A stretch of 64,000 nucleotides of DNA from NCBI RefSeq assembly GCF_014695575.1, contig NZ_JACJOO010000012.1, positions 62,001 through 126,000 on the forward strand. Direction: 5' to 3'. The number at the start of each line of letters is the position of its first letter. Within the stretch, counting starts at the first letter, position 1. The notes below the pieces were generated by a model. That model was not told the origin of the DNA and did no database searches. It saw nothing but the letters and a program-made list of their open reading frames with translations. The DNA comes from Leptolyngbya sp. FACHB-8 (GTDB lineage: Bacteria > Cyanobacteriota > Cyanobacteriia > Elainellales > Elainellaceae). Shown in pieces: positions 10,472-19,089 of this stretch. The position numbers and the translations under genes are program-made.

Positions 10472-13400
10472 ATGTCATCTCCCGATCCGTACCAGGCAGA
10501 AAACCTGGCTTACTTCCTAACCGAAGCTCAGGATCTGCTACAAACTCTGGAGCAAAAGTTAGTCAGCTTGCACCAGGAACGGACAACTGCCTGCATCCAC
10601 GACCTGATGCGTGTGGCCCACACCTTGAAAGGCGCATCCGCCAGTGTGGGACAACGGGCCATCCAGGAGGTGTCCCATGTCCTGGAAGATATCTTTAAGG
10701 CGCTCTACAACCCTGACCTGGAAATTGACGCTGAGGTTGAATCCCTTCTGTTTGAAGGCTACGAGTGTCTGCGCCGCCCCATCGCCGCGGCCCTTCACGG
10801 GGAAACTGAGGACGAGTCAGAGGTTATGAACCGGGCCGCCGGAATTATCGCCCGATTGCAGGAAAAGTTTGGTGATGCCTTCGACCCCAATGCCGCTATC
10901 CCGACCTCCGCGGAACTAGGGTTCGACATGGTGCAATCCATGTTTGAAGTGGGCGTCACCCAGTATCTCGAAAAACTGAAGCAGGCGATTCATCACCAGG
11001 ATGCGATCGCCCTGGCTAAAACCCTTCAAAGTCAGGCAGAAATGTTCCTCGGTTTTGCCGAATCTTTGAACCTGCCAGGTTTTGGGGCGATCGCCCAGAC
11101 TACCTTACAGGCCCTCAACGCTCATCCGGATCAGGCGGTGGCGATCGCCCAAATTGCTCTGGAGGACTTTTCGCGGGGACGGGAGCTGGTTTTGGGGGGC
11201 GATCGTACAGAAGGCGGTACCCCATCCGCTGCCCTGCAACAGTGGGCTACTGGGCAGCTGCTGGAAGAACTCTTATCGGAAGAACTCTTATCGGGAGAAC
11301 CATTACTGGAAGAACCATTACCGGAAGAACCATTAATGGAAACCCAATCTGATGACCTCTTTGACTGGGAGGACACAGACCCTACTTATTTGAGTATCAC
11401 AGAGGGGGAACTCATTATGGATGAAGCCTGTTCCGCACCCTTAGCCACCAATCTGAACGCCTCTAAGGTAGAAGACGATACGGACTCAGATTTGAGTGAC
11501 TTGATTGCGGCTCTGGAAGACGAGATTTTTCAGGGGAATACCTCTATTCCAGCACCTCCTATGAGCACGCCGATAGAGGTTACTCCTGTGTCCTCTCAAG
11601 CTGTTGAAGTACTCGACGAGGCATCCGATCTAGCCGACCTAGTCTCCGCTGTTCAGGAAAAAGTATTACAGAATGGTTCTTATGCACAAGCTGCTTCTAA
11701 TGGTACGTCAAGAGGTGGTACGTTTCCGTCTTCCATAACAGAGCAATCTGTTAACTATTCAGGCGCTTCGACTGATCCCTCCGAATTACCGGGGATAGAA
11801 GTGTCTGGCTCGGCTGCCCTAACGGAAACCACGCCTAAAACTAGCACCCCTATTCGGGTCGATCTGAAGCACCTGGAAAACTTAAATCACTTCACCGGCG
11901 AGCTTCTGATCAACCAGAATCGGCAGACGACGCAGAATGAAAGCTTGCGTGGTCAGGTGCAAAGTTTGGTGCAGGGGTTACAACGGCATCAACAGCTGCT
12001 TTATAACATTCAAGCCTGGGCTGACCAGTGGCTTATCCGGGCATCGGCACAAGCCACGCCAGGATTTGCCTCCTGGCAGGGAGAGCTATCGTCTACCGTC
12101 TCCCTAACCTCTCAGGGCCTCTCCTCTTCAATGTCGGCCTTTGATGCCCTGGAAATCGATCACTACACGGGCTTACATAGCCTGGTGCAAGGTGCATTAA
12201 CTGACTTCTCAACTCTGGAAAGTACCGCAGAAACTGTACGCCAGTTAGTCAAACAAAATCAACGAACTATTCAGGGACAGCAGCGCTTTCTAACCCATAT
12301 TCGCGATGATTTAACGAATATGCGGATGGCTCCTCTGGAGACTATTTTCAACCGTTTTCCATCGATGTTAGAACGGTTGACTAAAACCCATCAGAAACCC
12401 ACGGAGATTCACTGGGTCGGTGGTAATGTTCAGGTTGATAAAGCGATCGCCGACAAACTTTATGATCCTCTATTGCACCTAATCCGTAATGCTTTTGACC
12501 ATGGAATAGAGTCCCCTGAAACTCGCCAGATGAGTGGTAAAAAACAATCAGGACAGATTCGTATTGAAGCGTACAATCAAGGCCGTCATACCATTATCGA
12601 AGTGTCTGATGATGGAGTTGGGATTGATATTGATCGCATTCGTCAACGAGTTGTAAAGCTAGGCTTAGCTAACTCTGAGAACGCGGCTCGCTATTCTGAT
12701 GACCAGCTCCTTGACTTCCTGTTTAAACCCGGTTTTTCAACACGGGAACAGGTCAGCGACTTATCCGGGCGGGGTATGGGGCTGGATATTGTGCGATCGC
12801 AACTGACCGCTATGGGTGGCTCAGTACAGCTTTATTCCCGACCCCAGCAGGGCACAACCTTCATCCTTCAGCTTCCGCTTTCATTCTCAATTACCAAAAT
12901 GTTGGTCTGTCAGGTTGGAAGTGTCGCGTATGCGTTGCCTGTGCAACAGATTGAGCGTATTTTGTTGCCCAAACCCCACGCCTATAAAATTCATGCTCAA
13001 CGTCGTGCCCTGCAAGTGTTTGAACCCGGTTATGAGCCGCTCATTCCCCTGCGATCGCTAGATGAGTTGCTAACTTACGCGGCGGGGGGTGAGCGCGTTG
13101 TCCGTTCCCGCCGTTATCAGCAGAGTGCTTTCTCAAAACCGCAAGGTCACTCCGAGTATCCTTACATTCTGCTGCTTCACAGTAAAGAAAAAAAATGGGC
13201 GCTACAAGTCGAACGTATCTTAGGGGAACAGGAACTCGTAGTCCGGCCCCTCAAGGGTATGAACCCGCCAGACTACATTTACGGTGGGACGATTTTCGGG
13301 GATAACGATATGGCCCTGGCGATTGACCCAGATGTGCTCTTGCAGTCCGAAGACACAACAGCCCAACCCATAACCGTCAGTCCAGTACCCAGAAACGGCT

Positions 13401-13900
13401 CCCAACGTTTCATCCCTGTCACTCCATTGCCAGCACAGGTTAACCATAAGCTTCTTACGGCTGCCCCGACCCATATCGAGCCACAACCCTCAGGCCAATC
13501 CCCCAAACGCTATATCCTGCTGGTCGTGGATGACTCTATCACCCTGCGTAAGATGCTAACAGCGACCCTGGAACAGCGAGGGTATCGGGTTGTTCAGGCT
13601 CAGGATGGTCAGGATGCCATTGAGAAATTGAATACCCATTATCCCGTCGATCTGGTGCTGTGCGATATTGAAATGCCTCGGTTAAATGGCTTTGAGTTTT
13701 TGGCCTACTCCCGCCAACACCCAGATCTGTCTAAGATCCCAGTGGTCATGCTCACCTCTCGTACCACAGAGAAACACCGCCAATTGGCCCTTGGGTTGGG
13801 AGCCAATGGCTATGTCACCAAGCCCTACACAGACGATCGCCTGCTATCCACCCTGGAGAAGGTGCTGGAGCAGACCCTGGAGCCATCCATGGTGTATTGA
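10472..13900 (+). CDS. CheA-type hybrid histidine kinase with C-terminal receiver (PixL type)
   Basis: 1142 residues. An N-terminal HPt domain carries phospho-accepting His50 (AHTLKGAS). A long acidic low-complexity linker follows (about 255-480), including a run of 5-residue (L)LEEPL-type repeats from 15-bp DNA repeats at about 11265-11340. Then come the dimerisation/kinase core (HLIRNAFDHGIE, DDGVGID, GRGMGLD), a CheW-like domain and a CheY-like receiver with acceptor Asp1065 (LCDIEMP). It would take the receptor signal and phosphorylate its own receiver and the stand-alone CheY. The hybrid HPt-CheA-receiver layout is typical of pilus chemotaxis kinases (ChpA, PixL) and not of flagellar CheA. 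The start follows a pyrimidine-rich 130-bp gap without a clear ribosome-binding site. Confidence 0.94.
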   Translation: MSSPDPYQAENLAYFLTEAQDLLQTLEQKLVSLHQERTTACIHDLMRVAHTLKGASASVGQRAIQEVSHVLEDIFKALYNPDLEIDAEVESLLFEGYECLRRPIAAALHGETEDESEVMNRAAGIIARLQEKFGDAFDPNAAIPTSAELGFDMVQSMFEVGVTQYLEKLKQAIHHQDAIALAKTLQSQAEMFLGFAESLNLPGFGAIAQTTLQALNAHPDQAVAIAQIALEDFSRGRELVLGGDRTEGGTPSAALQQWATGQLLEELLSEELLSGEPLLEEPLPEEPLMETQSDDLFDWEDTDPTYLSITEGELIMDEACSAPLATNLNASKVEDDTDSDLSDLIAALEDEIFQGNTSIPAPPMSTPIEVTPVSSQAVEVLDEASDLADLVSAVQEKVLQNGSYAQAASNGTSRGGTFPSSITEQSVNYSGASTDPSELPGIEVSGSAALTETTPKTSTPIRVDLKHLENLNHFTGELLINQNRQTTQNESLRGQVQSLVQGLQRHQQLLYNIQAWADQWLIRASAQATPGFASWQGELSSTVSLTSQGLSSSMSAFDALEIDHYTGLHSLVQGALTDFSTLESTAETVRQLVKQNQRTIQGQQRFLTHIRDDLTNMRMAPLETIFNRFPSMLERLTKTHQKPTEIHWVGGNVQVDKAIADKLYDPLLHLIRNAFDHGIESPETRQMSGKKQSGQIRIEAYNQGRHTIIEVSDDGVGIDIDRIRQRVVKLGLANSENAARYSDDQLLDFLFKPGFSTREQVSDLSGRGMGLDIVRSQLTAMGGSVQLYSRPQQGTTFILQLPLSFSITKMLVCQVGSVAYALPVQQIERILLPKPHAYKIHAQRRALQVFEPGYEPLIPLRSLDELLTYAAGGERVVRSRRYQQSAFSKPQGHSEYPYILLLHSKEKKWALQVERILGEQELVVRPLKGMNPPDYIYGGTIFGDNDMALAIDPDVLLQSEDTTAQPITVSPVPRNGSQRFIPVTPLPAQVNHKLLTAAPTHIEPQPSGQSPKRYILLVVDDSITLRKMLTATLEQRGYRVVQAQDGQDAIEKLNTHYPVDLVLCDIEMPRLNGFEFLAYSRQHPDLSKIPVVMLTSRTTEKHRQLALGLGANGYVTKPYTDDRLLSTLEKVLEQTLEPSMVY

Positions 13901-13958
13901 TTACCCTCTGCCCCGCAGTTCATGCTCGTTTCTCTTCGTTATTCAGCTTTTACCCAGC

Positions 13959-14534
13959 ATGATGAAATCCTCCTCGCCCTTATCCAGGGAGCCTGCGATC
14001 GCTTCCTCCCCGTCTGTAATCTGTCAGGCTTTAACCTTTCAGGTACAGAATTATCGGTTTGCTTTGCCATTGGGCGCGATTGTTCGCATTGTTCAAGGGC
14101 GTTCGGCTCAGTCGTCTCAACGGGACTTGATCCAGTTTCATGCTGGTTCACCCATGCAGTTATTTGAAGGGGAGCCATTACCCATTCTTGATTTACGCAT
14201 GGCTCTGGTTGAGGCTTCTAGTACTCTTCCGCTCTCCAGCACAGCGGATACGATGGCTCAAACTATGGATGCTTTATTTTTGCTTATTGTCCGATTGCCG
14301 TCTTATCAATGCTGCGGTTTAGCGGTTGATCGGTTACCCAAAATTCAGCCCTTATCCCTCACCCAATGCCGTCGTCTACCAGAGTTTTATCGCCATAAAA
14401 TTGCAAATCTGGCCAGCCATGCAGTCGTGCAGGAGTCTGAGACAGACACGGATACATCTATTCTGTTCTTATTAGATTTGCAAAGTCTACAGTCTAATAG
14501 CCTTGCCACCTATTCCGACTGGAAGGATTTATAG
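13959..14534 (+). CDS. Second CheW-like adaptor of the chemotaxis operon
   Basis: About 192 residues from a double ATG (13959/13962), 58 bp after the CheA stop. The open frame continues upstream into the CheA gene, but that part is the out-of-frame reading of CheA. The core (ICQALTFQVQNYRFALPLGAIVRIVQG, then PLPILDLRMAL) is CheW-like, though divergent from the CheW at 6229 and with a long insertion near residues 95-125. It could be a receptor-specific adaptor or a competitor of the first CheW. It is the last gene before the operon-end hairpin. Confidence 0.8.
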   Translation: MMKSSSPLSREPAIASSPSVICQALTFQVQNYRFALPLGAIVRIVQGRSAQSSQRDLIQFHAGSPMQLFEGEPLPILDLRMALVEASSTLPLSSTADTMAQTMDALFLLIVRLPSYQCCGLAVDRLPKIQPLSLTQCRRLPEFYRHKIANLASHAVVQESETDTDTSILFLLDLQSLQSNSLATYSDWKDL

Positions 14535-14559
14535 AGCCCAAGATTAGCTCCACTCCATT

Positions 14560-14626
14560 CAACAGAAAGCCCAAAATACTGTGTTGCCTATGAAGCAGGT
14601 AGCACAGTATTTGGGGTTTTCTGTTG
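14560..14626 (+). terminator. Hairpin at the end of the chemotaxis operon
   Basis: Long imperfect inverted repeat: outer arms CAACAGAAAGCCC and GGGGTTTTCTGTTG, inner arms AATACTGTG and CACAGTATT. It begins about 25 nt after the last stop and contains a T-run in the distal arm. Probably the transcription terminator of the operon. Confidence 0.65.
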
Positions 14627-14795
14627 AATGATGCCCGCTTACTTCCTTAATCAATATGAAGCTGCACAAAGGACTAACTTTCTATCTCTAATACTTGGTA
14701 CAGCTCAATCTCCACCCTACGCGAGAAGGCAGCATCGGTACGAGGAAGGATGTAATTTTTTTTCCAGCATTGTTAGCTAAGAGTAGTCTTTCCGG

Positions 14796-15050
14796 ATGGT
14801 CACAATGCACGACACACGAACAGCCTCAGCTGAGCGGCATGCTGAGCGAGATCGAATTCATCGACGAGATTTGTTTAATAGTCTCTTAATCGGAGTTGGA
14901 TTGGGCACCATACTGTTGGGGGCACCCCTGGGGTGGTTTGCTCATCGTATTTATGCCCAACAACGCACGGCTCAGGTATTACTGTGTCGCCAACAAAACT
15001 TCGGCCTACGTGAAGCAGACCTCCAAGCTCGGTGTGGGCAGCCCTATTAA
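14796..15050 (+). CDS. Small single-span membrane protein, function unknown
   Basis: 84 residues. A highly charged N-terminus rich in Arg, His and Glu precedes one hydrophobic segment (about 29-50, LLIGVGLGTILLGAPLGWFA). A short tail with two cysteines follows (CRQQNFGLREADLQARCG). Composition and codon use look like a real gene. Alternative start ATG at 14805. No family recognised. Confidence 0.55.
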   Translation: MVTMHDTRTASAERHAERDRIHRRDLFNSLLIGVGLGTILLGAPLGWFAHRIYAQQRTAQVLLCRQQNFGLREADLQARCGQPY

Positions 15051-15103
15051 GGTATACGAAATATCACACTTTTCAAAAGCTTTTAATTGGAAGGTGTGAA
15101 TGT

Positions 15104-15235
15104 CAGCAATTCTCAGTATGAGCTTCAAAGCTGGGAGTTCCTGCCCGAAGGGCAGGAACTCCCAGCTTTGAAGCCCGAAAATAGCCCGCCGAAGGCGGGC
15201 TATTTTCGGGTTGGATTCCAAAATGAGAATTGCTG
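15104..15235. repeat. 132-bp double-hairpin element, family 1, copy A
   Basis: Perfect 12-bp terminal inverted repeats (CAGCAATTCTCA at 15104-15115, TGAGAATTGCTG at 15224-15235) enclose two perfect hairpins. Hairpin 1 has 25-bp arms (15122-15146 and 15150-15174) with loop GAA. Hairpin 2 has 17-bp arms (15174-15190 and 15194-15210) with loop GAA. A second copy of identical length lies at 22527-22658 with different but fully compensated stems. Confidence 0.9.
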
Positions 15236-15272
15236 TGTGAATATAGATACGCTCACATCTGTATGTTGTTAC

Positions 15273-15339
15273 GCCAACACCGAAAGCCCTCATTTTTTCA
15301 CCATCTTATGGTGAAAAAATGAGGGCTTTCGGTGTTGGC
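15273..15339. repeat. Perfect 32-bp intergenic hairpin
   Basis: Arms 15273-15304 and 15308-15339 are exactly complementary over 32 bp with a 3-nt CTT loop. No second copy was found in this window. It lies in a gene-free stretch before the CHASE2 kinase. The rest of 15051-15800 holds only repeats and a 10-bp hairpin at 15711-15738. Confidence 0.9.
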
Positions 15340-15492
15340 TTGAGAACTGAGTATCTGGAGGGCAATTCCGGCGATCGCCCAACTCTTGAATCGAACCGAA
15401 GACATTTCCTTGAAATGAGACACAAGCCCGGTTCAGCCCAGGTTTGAAACATGCCCCAGCACGGTTATTGTCCGCAACCTGATTTCCCCTTT

Positions 15493-15575
15493 TATGGCGC
15501 TGAGTTCGTTGATTAGGTACGGTGGTGTGGGTCCCACACCACCGTACCTAATCAACGAACTGCACATTGCTCTAT
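15493..15575. repeat. Family 4 hairpin element, divergent copy
   Basis: Core is a 57-nt near-perfect palindrome from 15506 with 28-bp arms around a single central base. The words GTTGATTA, GGTACGGTGGTGTGGG and CTGCACATTGC match the family members at 18342, 22259 and 49941, but the GTTGCT bulge of those copies is missing here. Confidence 0.75.
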
Positions 15576-15800
15576 CGGGATAAAACCATGCAAAATATCT
15601 TCTTTAAGAAGAAAACGCATGAACCGAGAAATAAGCGCTATGATGGTTGGTTGCTAAATAGGGTGCGAAAAACGGGGCGCAGAAACCAGACGGATGACGT
15701 GAGCCAAGTGGATTGTAAATGGCTATTTTTACAATCCCGATGGGTGATCCGTTGACTCGCATACATAAATTGCCCACGCCGTTGGTCACGGATAAAGCTT

Positions 15801-18188
15801 ATGAACCGAGGCCCCTTGTCCAGCCCTGTTCCCTCCTCCAATTCCAGGCCGAATAGCCGTCAACCTAACGATACAGCTCTAGGGCCCCGTTGGTTGCGGC
15901 CGTTTCGTGATTCGGGTCGAACCTTGGCTGCGTTTTGGGCCATTACTGCCGCTGCTCTGACGGGGTTGGATCTGGGCCTTGCTCGATCTGTGGAACGGCA
16001 AGTACAAACGTTATTCTTTGAAGTGCGGGGGCCAGTAGCCCCTTCTAAAGATGTGGTGATCCTGGCCATTGATGAGGAATCTCTGGGTCAGGGAGAATTT
16101 TTTCGGGCTGACCCGCAGCGTTATAGTAGCCTTGCCCCGATTGAAGCCTGGCCCTGGCAACGAGCCGCCTATGCTACTGTCATCGACAAGCTCATGGCCG
16201 CAGGAGCCGATGCGATTGCCCTGGATATTATCTTTTCGACTCCCAGCAGCTACGGTGAGATCGACGACCAGACATTTGAGAATGCCCTTAAGCGCCACCA
16301 GGGGCAAATTATATTAGCTGCCCAATATTCCCAGGCGGACGTGCTCCAGGGATACACGACAGAGCTGACAACCCCGCTGCCCCGGTTTTGTGATCGGCCC
16401 AACTGCATCGGATCCATTAACTTTCTGCTGGATGCTGACGGGCGTATTCATCAACTGGGAGAACGCTATTGGCAGCAACTCAACATTGATTCTCCCGAAC
16501 TCCAAACCGGGGTTTTGCCACAGCTACCGACGCTCGCCACTTCTGTGCTTCAGGCCGCCCACCGCCGCACTCTACCGCAATCGGGCAACTTCATTTTTTT
16601 CCATGGGCCAAGCCAGACCTTTGAGCACATCCCCTTCTGGTATGTCCTCGATCCGGCTACCTGGAATGGCTATTTACAATCTGGCGCGTATTTCAAAGAC
16701 AAGATCGTGCTAATTGGCTCCACGGCGGCAGTGCATCAGGATTTTCATCCTGTTCCCTTTGCCAAAAGCTGGCTCTATCCCCAGGCCATGCCAGGGGTCG
16801 AGATCCATGCCAATGCGATCGCCACCCTGATGGAGGGCAAAGCTCTCACAGACCTGTTTGGAGAGTCAGGTTGGCGCGGGCTGTTTGTACTGGTCGGGGC
16901 GGGCGGAGCCGCTTGGTGGTTGAGCCGGCATCCTCAACCCCTACGGCGGTTAGCCTGGGCTGCTGCTCTGGCGGTTGCCTGGACGGGGATCAGCTACAGC
17001 CTGTTTCTGGGAGGACGCTTGATTGTGCCGACGGCAATGCCTGCGGGAGCGATCGTCCTGGGTGGCCTGTCGCAGTTAATCGTCGGTTCTGTTAAAGAAC
17101 AAAAACGTAAACGGCAACTGCGGGATACCCTGCGACAGTACGTTACCTCCCCCATCGTGCAAGAGATCATTAGCCAACAGGACGATTTGCAAGATCTGCT
17201 GCGCGAGCGGGAATTAGCTCTATCCGGTACTGTTCTGGCGGGGCGTTACCGCATTGTGCGGGTGCTGGGGTCGGGCGGCTTCAGCGAGACCTACGTCGCT
17301 GAAGATCGTCAGCGACCGGGTAACCCACTCTGTGTGGTGAAGCAATTGCGGATGCTGGGAGCCCATGAAAACACTCTACGGTTGGCGCGACGGCTTTTTG
17401 CCACAGAAGCCGAAACCCTGGAGCGGCTGGGGCTCCATGACCAGATTCCACAACTCCTGGCTTCCTTTGAGGAGAATGAGGAGTTTTATCTGGTACAGGA
17501 GTTTATTCAGGGCCACCCCCTATCCCAAGAGTTGTTACCCCGGCGCCAACTGTCCCAGCCTCAAGTGGTCAGGCTCATGATGGAGTTGCTGGAGATATTA
17601 TCATTTGTTCATAGCCAGGGAGTTATCCATCGAGATTTGAAACCGTCTAATATTATGCGGCGGCATAAGGATGGAAAATTGGTTCTGATTGACTTTGGGG
17701 TTGCTAAGAAAATTACGACCCAACTAGCCGAGAGCGATGAAGCATCGCGGTTTACAGTTTCGGTTGGTACGCCGGGATACATGCCCGCCGAGCAGTCAGC
17801 AGGACGGCCTCACTTTAACAGTGATATTTATGCTCTGGGCATGATTGGCATTGAAGCGCTGACGGGGCAGGCTCCCCATACCCTGAATCACAGTCTCAAA
17901 TCGGGAACGGTGAGCTGGCAGCATCACGTCTCCAATATGTCGCCTGAGCTTGCCGTCATTGTTGACCTGATGGTTCATCCGGATGCTGCTGTGCGCTACC
18001 AGTCAACCCAAATTGTGCAAGCGGCCTTGCTACCCTTTTATCAGCCTGACGTTCTTGACCTTCCTCCATCGGAGGAGGAGGACGACAACCTGTTTTTCAT
18101 CTCCAGCGATACCCTTATTCCAGACGAATCAGAGGAGGGGTTTGAGGATACCACTGTCATCTCGCCTGATGACTGGGCTCACCGTTAG
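15801..18188 (+). CDS. CHASE2-domain Ser/Thr protein kinase
   Basis: 795 residues. After a basic N-terminus with one membrane segment (about 35-55) comes an extracytoplasmic CHASE2 sensor domain (about 60-350), then about three transmembrane helices (about 355-425), then a cytoplasmic eukaryotic-type kinase domain (about 475-735). Kinase residues are complete: glycine loop LGSGGFSETY, Lys514, HRDLKPSN with Asp612, DFG with Asp631, and GTPGYMPAEQ in the activation segment. It should therefore be active and transmit an envelope signal by phosphorylation. An exported FecR-domain protein and a putative outer-membrane barrel lie downstream. From family knowledge, FecR and CHASE2 proteins often sit together in cyanobacteria, so these may form one envelope-sensing unit. 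Confidence 0.93.
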   Translation: MNRGPLSSPVPSSNSRPNSRQPNDTALGPRWLRPFRDSGRTLAAFWAITAAALTGLDLGLARSVERQVQTLFFEVRGPVAPSKDVVILAIDEESLGQGEFFRADPQRYSSLAPIEAWPWQRAAYATVIDKLMAAGADAIALDIIFSTPSSYGEIDDQTFENALKRHQGQIILAAQYSQADVLQGYTTELTTPLPRFCDRPNCIGSINFLLDADGRIHQLGERYWQQLNIDSPELQTGVLPQLPTLATSVLQAAHRRTLPQSGNFIFFHGPSQTFEHIPFWYVLDPATWNGYLQSGAYFKDKIVLIGSTAAVHQDFHPVPFAKSWLYPQAMPGVEIHANAIATLMEGKALTDLFGESGWRGLFVLVGAGGAAWWLSRHPQPLRRLAWAAALAVAWTGISYSLFLGGRLIVPTAMPAGAIVLGGLSQLIVGSVKEQKRKRQLRDTLRQYVTSPIVQEIISQQDDLQDLLRERELALSGTVLAGRYRIVRVLGSGGFSETYVAEDRQRPGNPLCVVKQLRMLGAHENTLRLARRLFATEAETLERLGLHDQIPQLLASFEENEEFYLVQEFIQGHPLSQELLPRRQLSQPQVVRLMMELLEILSFVHSQGVIHRDLKPSNIMRRHKDGKLVLIDFGVAKKITTQLAESDEASRFTVSVGTPGYMPAEQSAGRPHFNSDIYALGMIGIEALTGQAPHTLNHSLKSGTVSWQHHVSNMSPELAVIVDLMVHPDAAVRYQSTQIVQAALLPFYQPDVLDLPPSEEEDDNLFFISSDTLIPDESEEGFEDTTVISPDDWAHR

Positions 18189-18204
18189 TTCCTTTAACTA
18201 ATCC

Positions 18205-18269
18205 GAGGTCTGCTTTAAGGTTCTTCTTTGTCTGCAACGCAGACAAAGAAGAACCTTAAAGCAGACCTC
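18205..18269. terminator. Perfect 31-bp hairpin after the CHASE2 kinase
   Basis: Arms 18205-18235 and 18239-18269 are exactly complementary over 31 bp with loop AAC. It starts 17 nt after the kinase stop, so it likely ends that transcript or protects its 3' end. It lacks a proper U-run. Confidence 0.75.
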
Positions 18270-18341
18270 ATTACACGTCGGCTTAAGTTTGCCTATATTC
18301 AAATATGGGTTGATTCTTGCCGCTCACTACTCGACGTGCTT

Positions 18342-18436
18342 TATAGCGCTGTGCACGTTGGTTAAGTACGGTGATGTGGGGCACTTCGTGCCCCACATCA
18401 CCGTTGCTGTACTTAACGCACTTGCACATTGCTATA
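18342..18436. repeat. Family 4 hairpin element, 95 bp, copy A
   Basis: Begins TATAGC and ends GCTATA. Central perfect stem of 16 bp (18369-18384 and 18388-18403) with loop TTC, extended by GTTAAGTAC/GTACTTAAC outside an asymmetric GTTGCT bulge. Near-identical in layout to 22259-22353. Confidence 0.9.
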
Positions 18437-19089
18437 AAGGTCATTTTTTTATGCGTGACGCACCCGAAAAAATGACCTTGAAAACAGCCTCTAGCGGTTT
18501 GTTAAAAACATATGCGGAAATTAACCTATCTTCAACAGGGGCGAACTTAAGCCGTTGAGTACTTATAGCGCTATGCGCTCAGAGCCAGGAAGGTTATTTT
18601 TGGAAAATCCCACACCGTAGGGCTTTCTAGAAATAACCTGTTCTAACCTTATTGCGTAAGGCGATAGAGCCTTTTGGGTTTTCAAAATGGGATGGCAAAA
18701 TCCGAGGTCTGAAGTCTGGTGCCGATGCAAGCCGACACACGCACATGATGAGAACCTGAGATATTCCCTGGCTTCAGAGGATCCACTGATATGGATGTAA
18801 GGAACTTATGGTGTCTGAAAGGCGTCCGAATAAGATTAACTGATGTGGAAAAATCCCTTAAAGTGTTGTAGGGAAAGGAGGGAAAGCATTTGAAGTTAAA
18901 GAATAAGTTTCTGCAAAGAGAGGATACAGCCAGATTTTTGAGAAATTTAGGTCTTAAGTTTTACAAGCCTATTTTTATACGCTCTTACAATATGTTCATC
19001 GGTTACTGTTGAGTTCTGCGGGTGCTGCCATTAGATTCCAGAAATCCACTTCTCAAACTATCGTCACTGCCCAAGGTTAGAAATCACAG
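18437..19089. other. Gene-free region upstream of the FecR-domain gene
   Basis: About 650 bp without a convincing gene. It contains a degenerate inverted repeat near 18590-18650 (GGTTATTT ... AAATAACC) flanked by TATAGCGC-like words, possibly a decayed repeat element. The 3' part is AT-rich and probably carries the promoter of the FecR gene. Confidence 0.5.

Noticed and set aside
13686-13958. Upstream extension of the second CheW gene into CheA
   Set aside because: The extension is the out-of-frame reading of the CheA receiver and rich in Trp, Cys and Pro; the CheW homology begins after 13959.
18289-18558. 89-codon open frame across the family 4 element
   Set aside because: Most of it is translated hairpin sequence; no ribosome-binding site and no conserved pattern.
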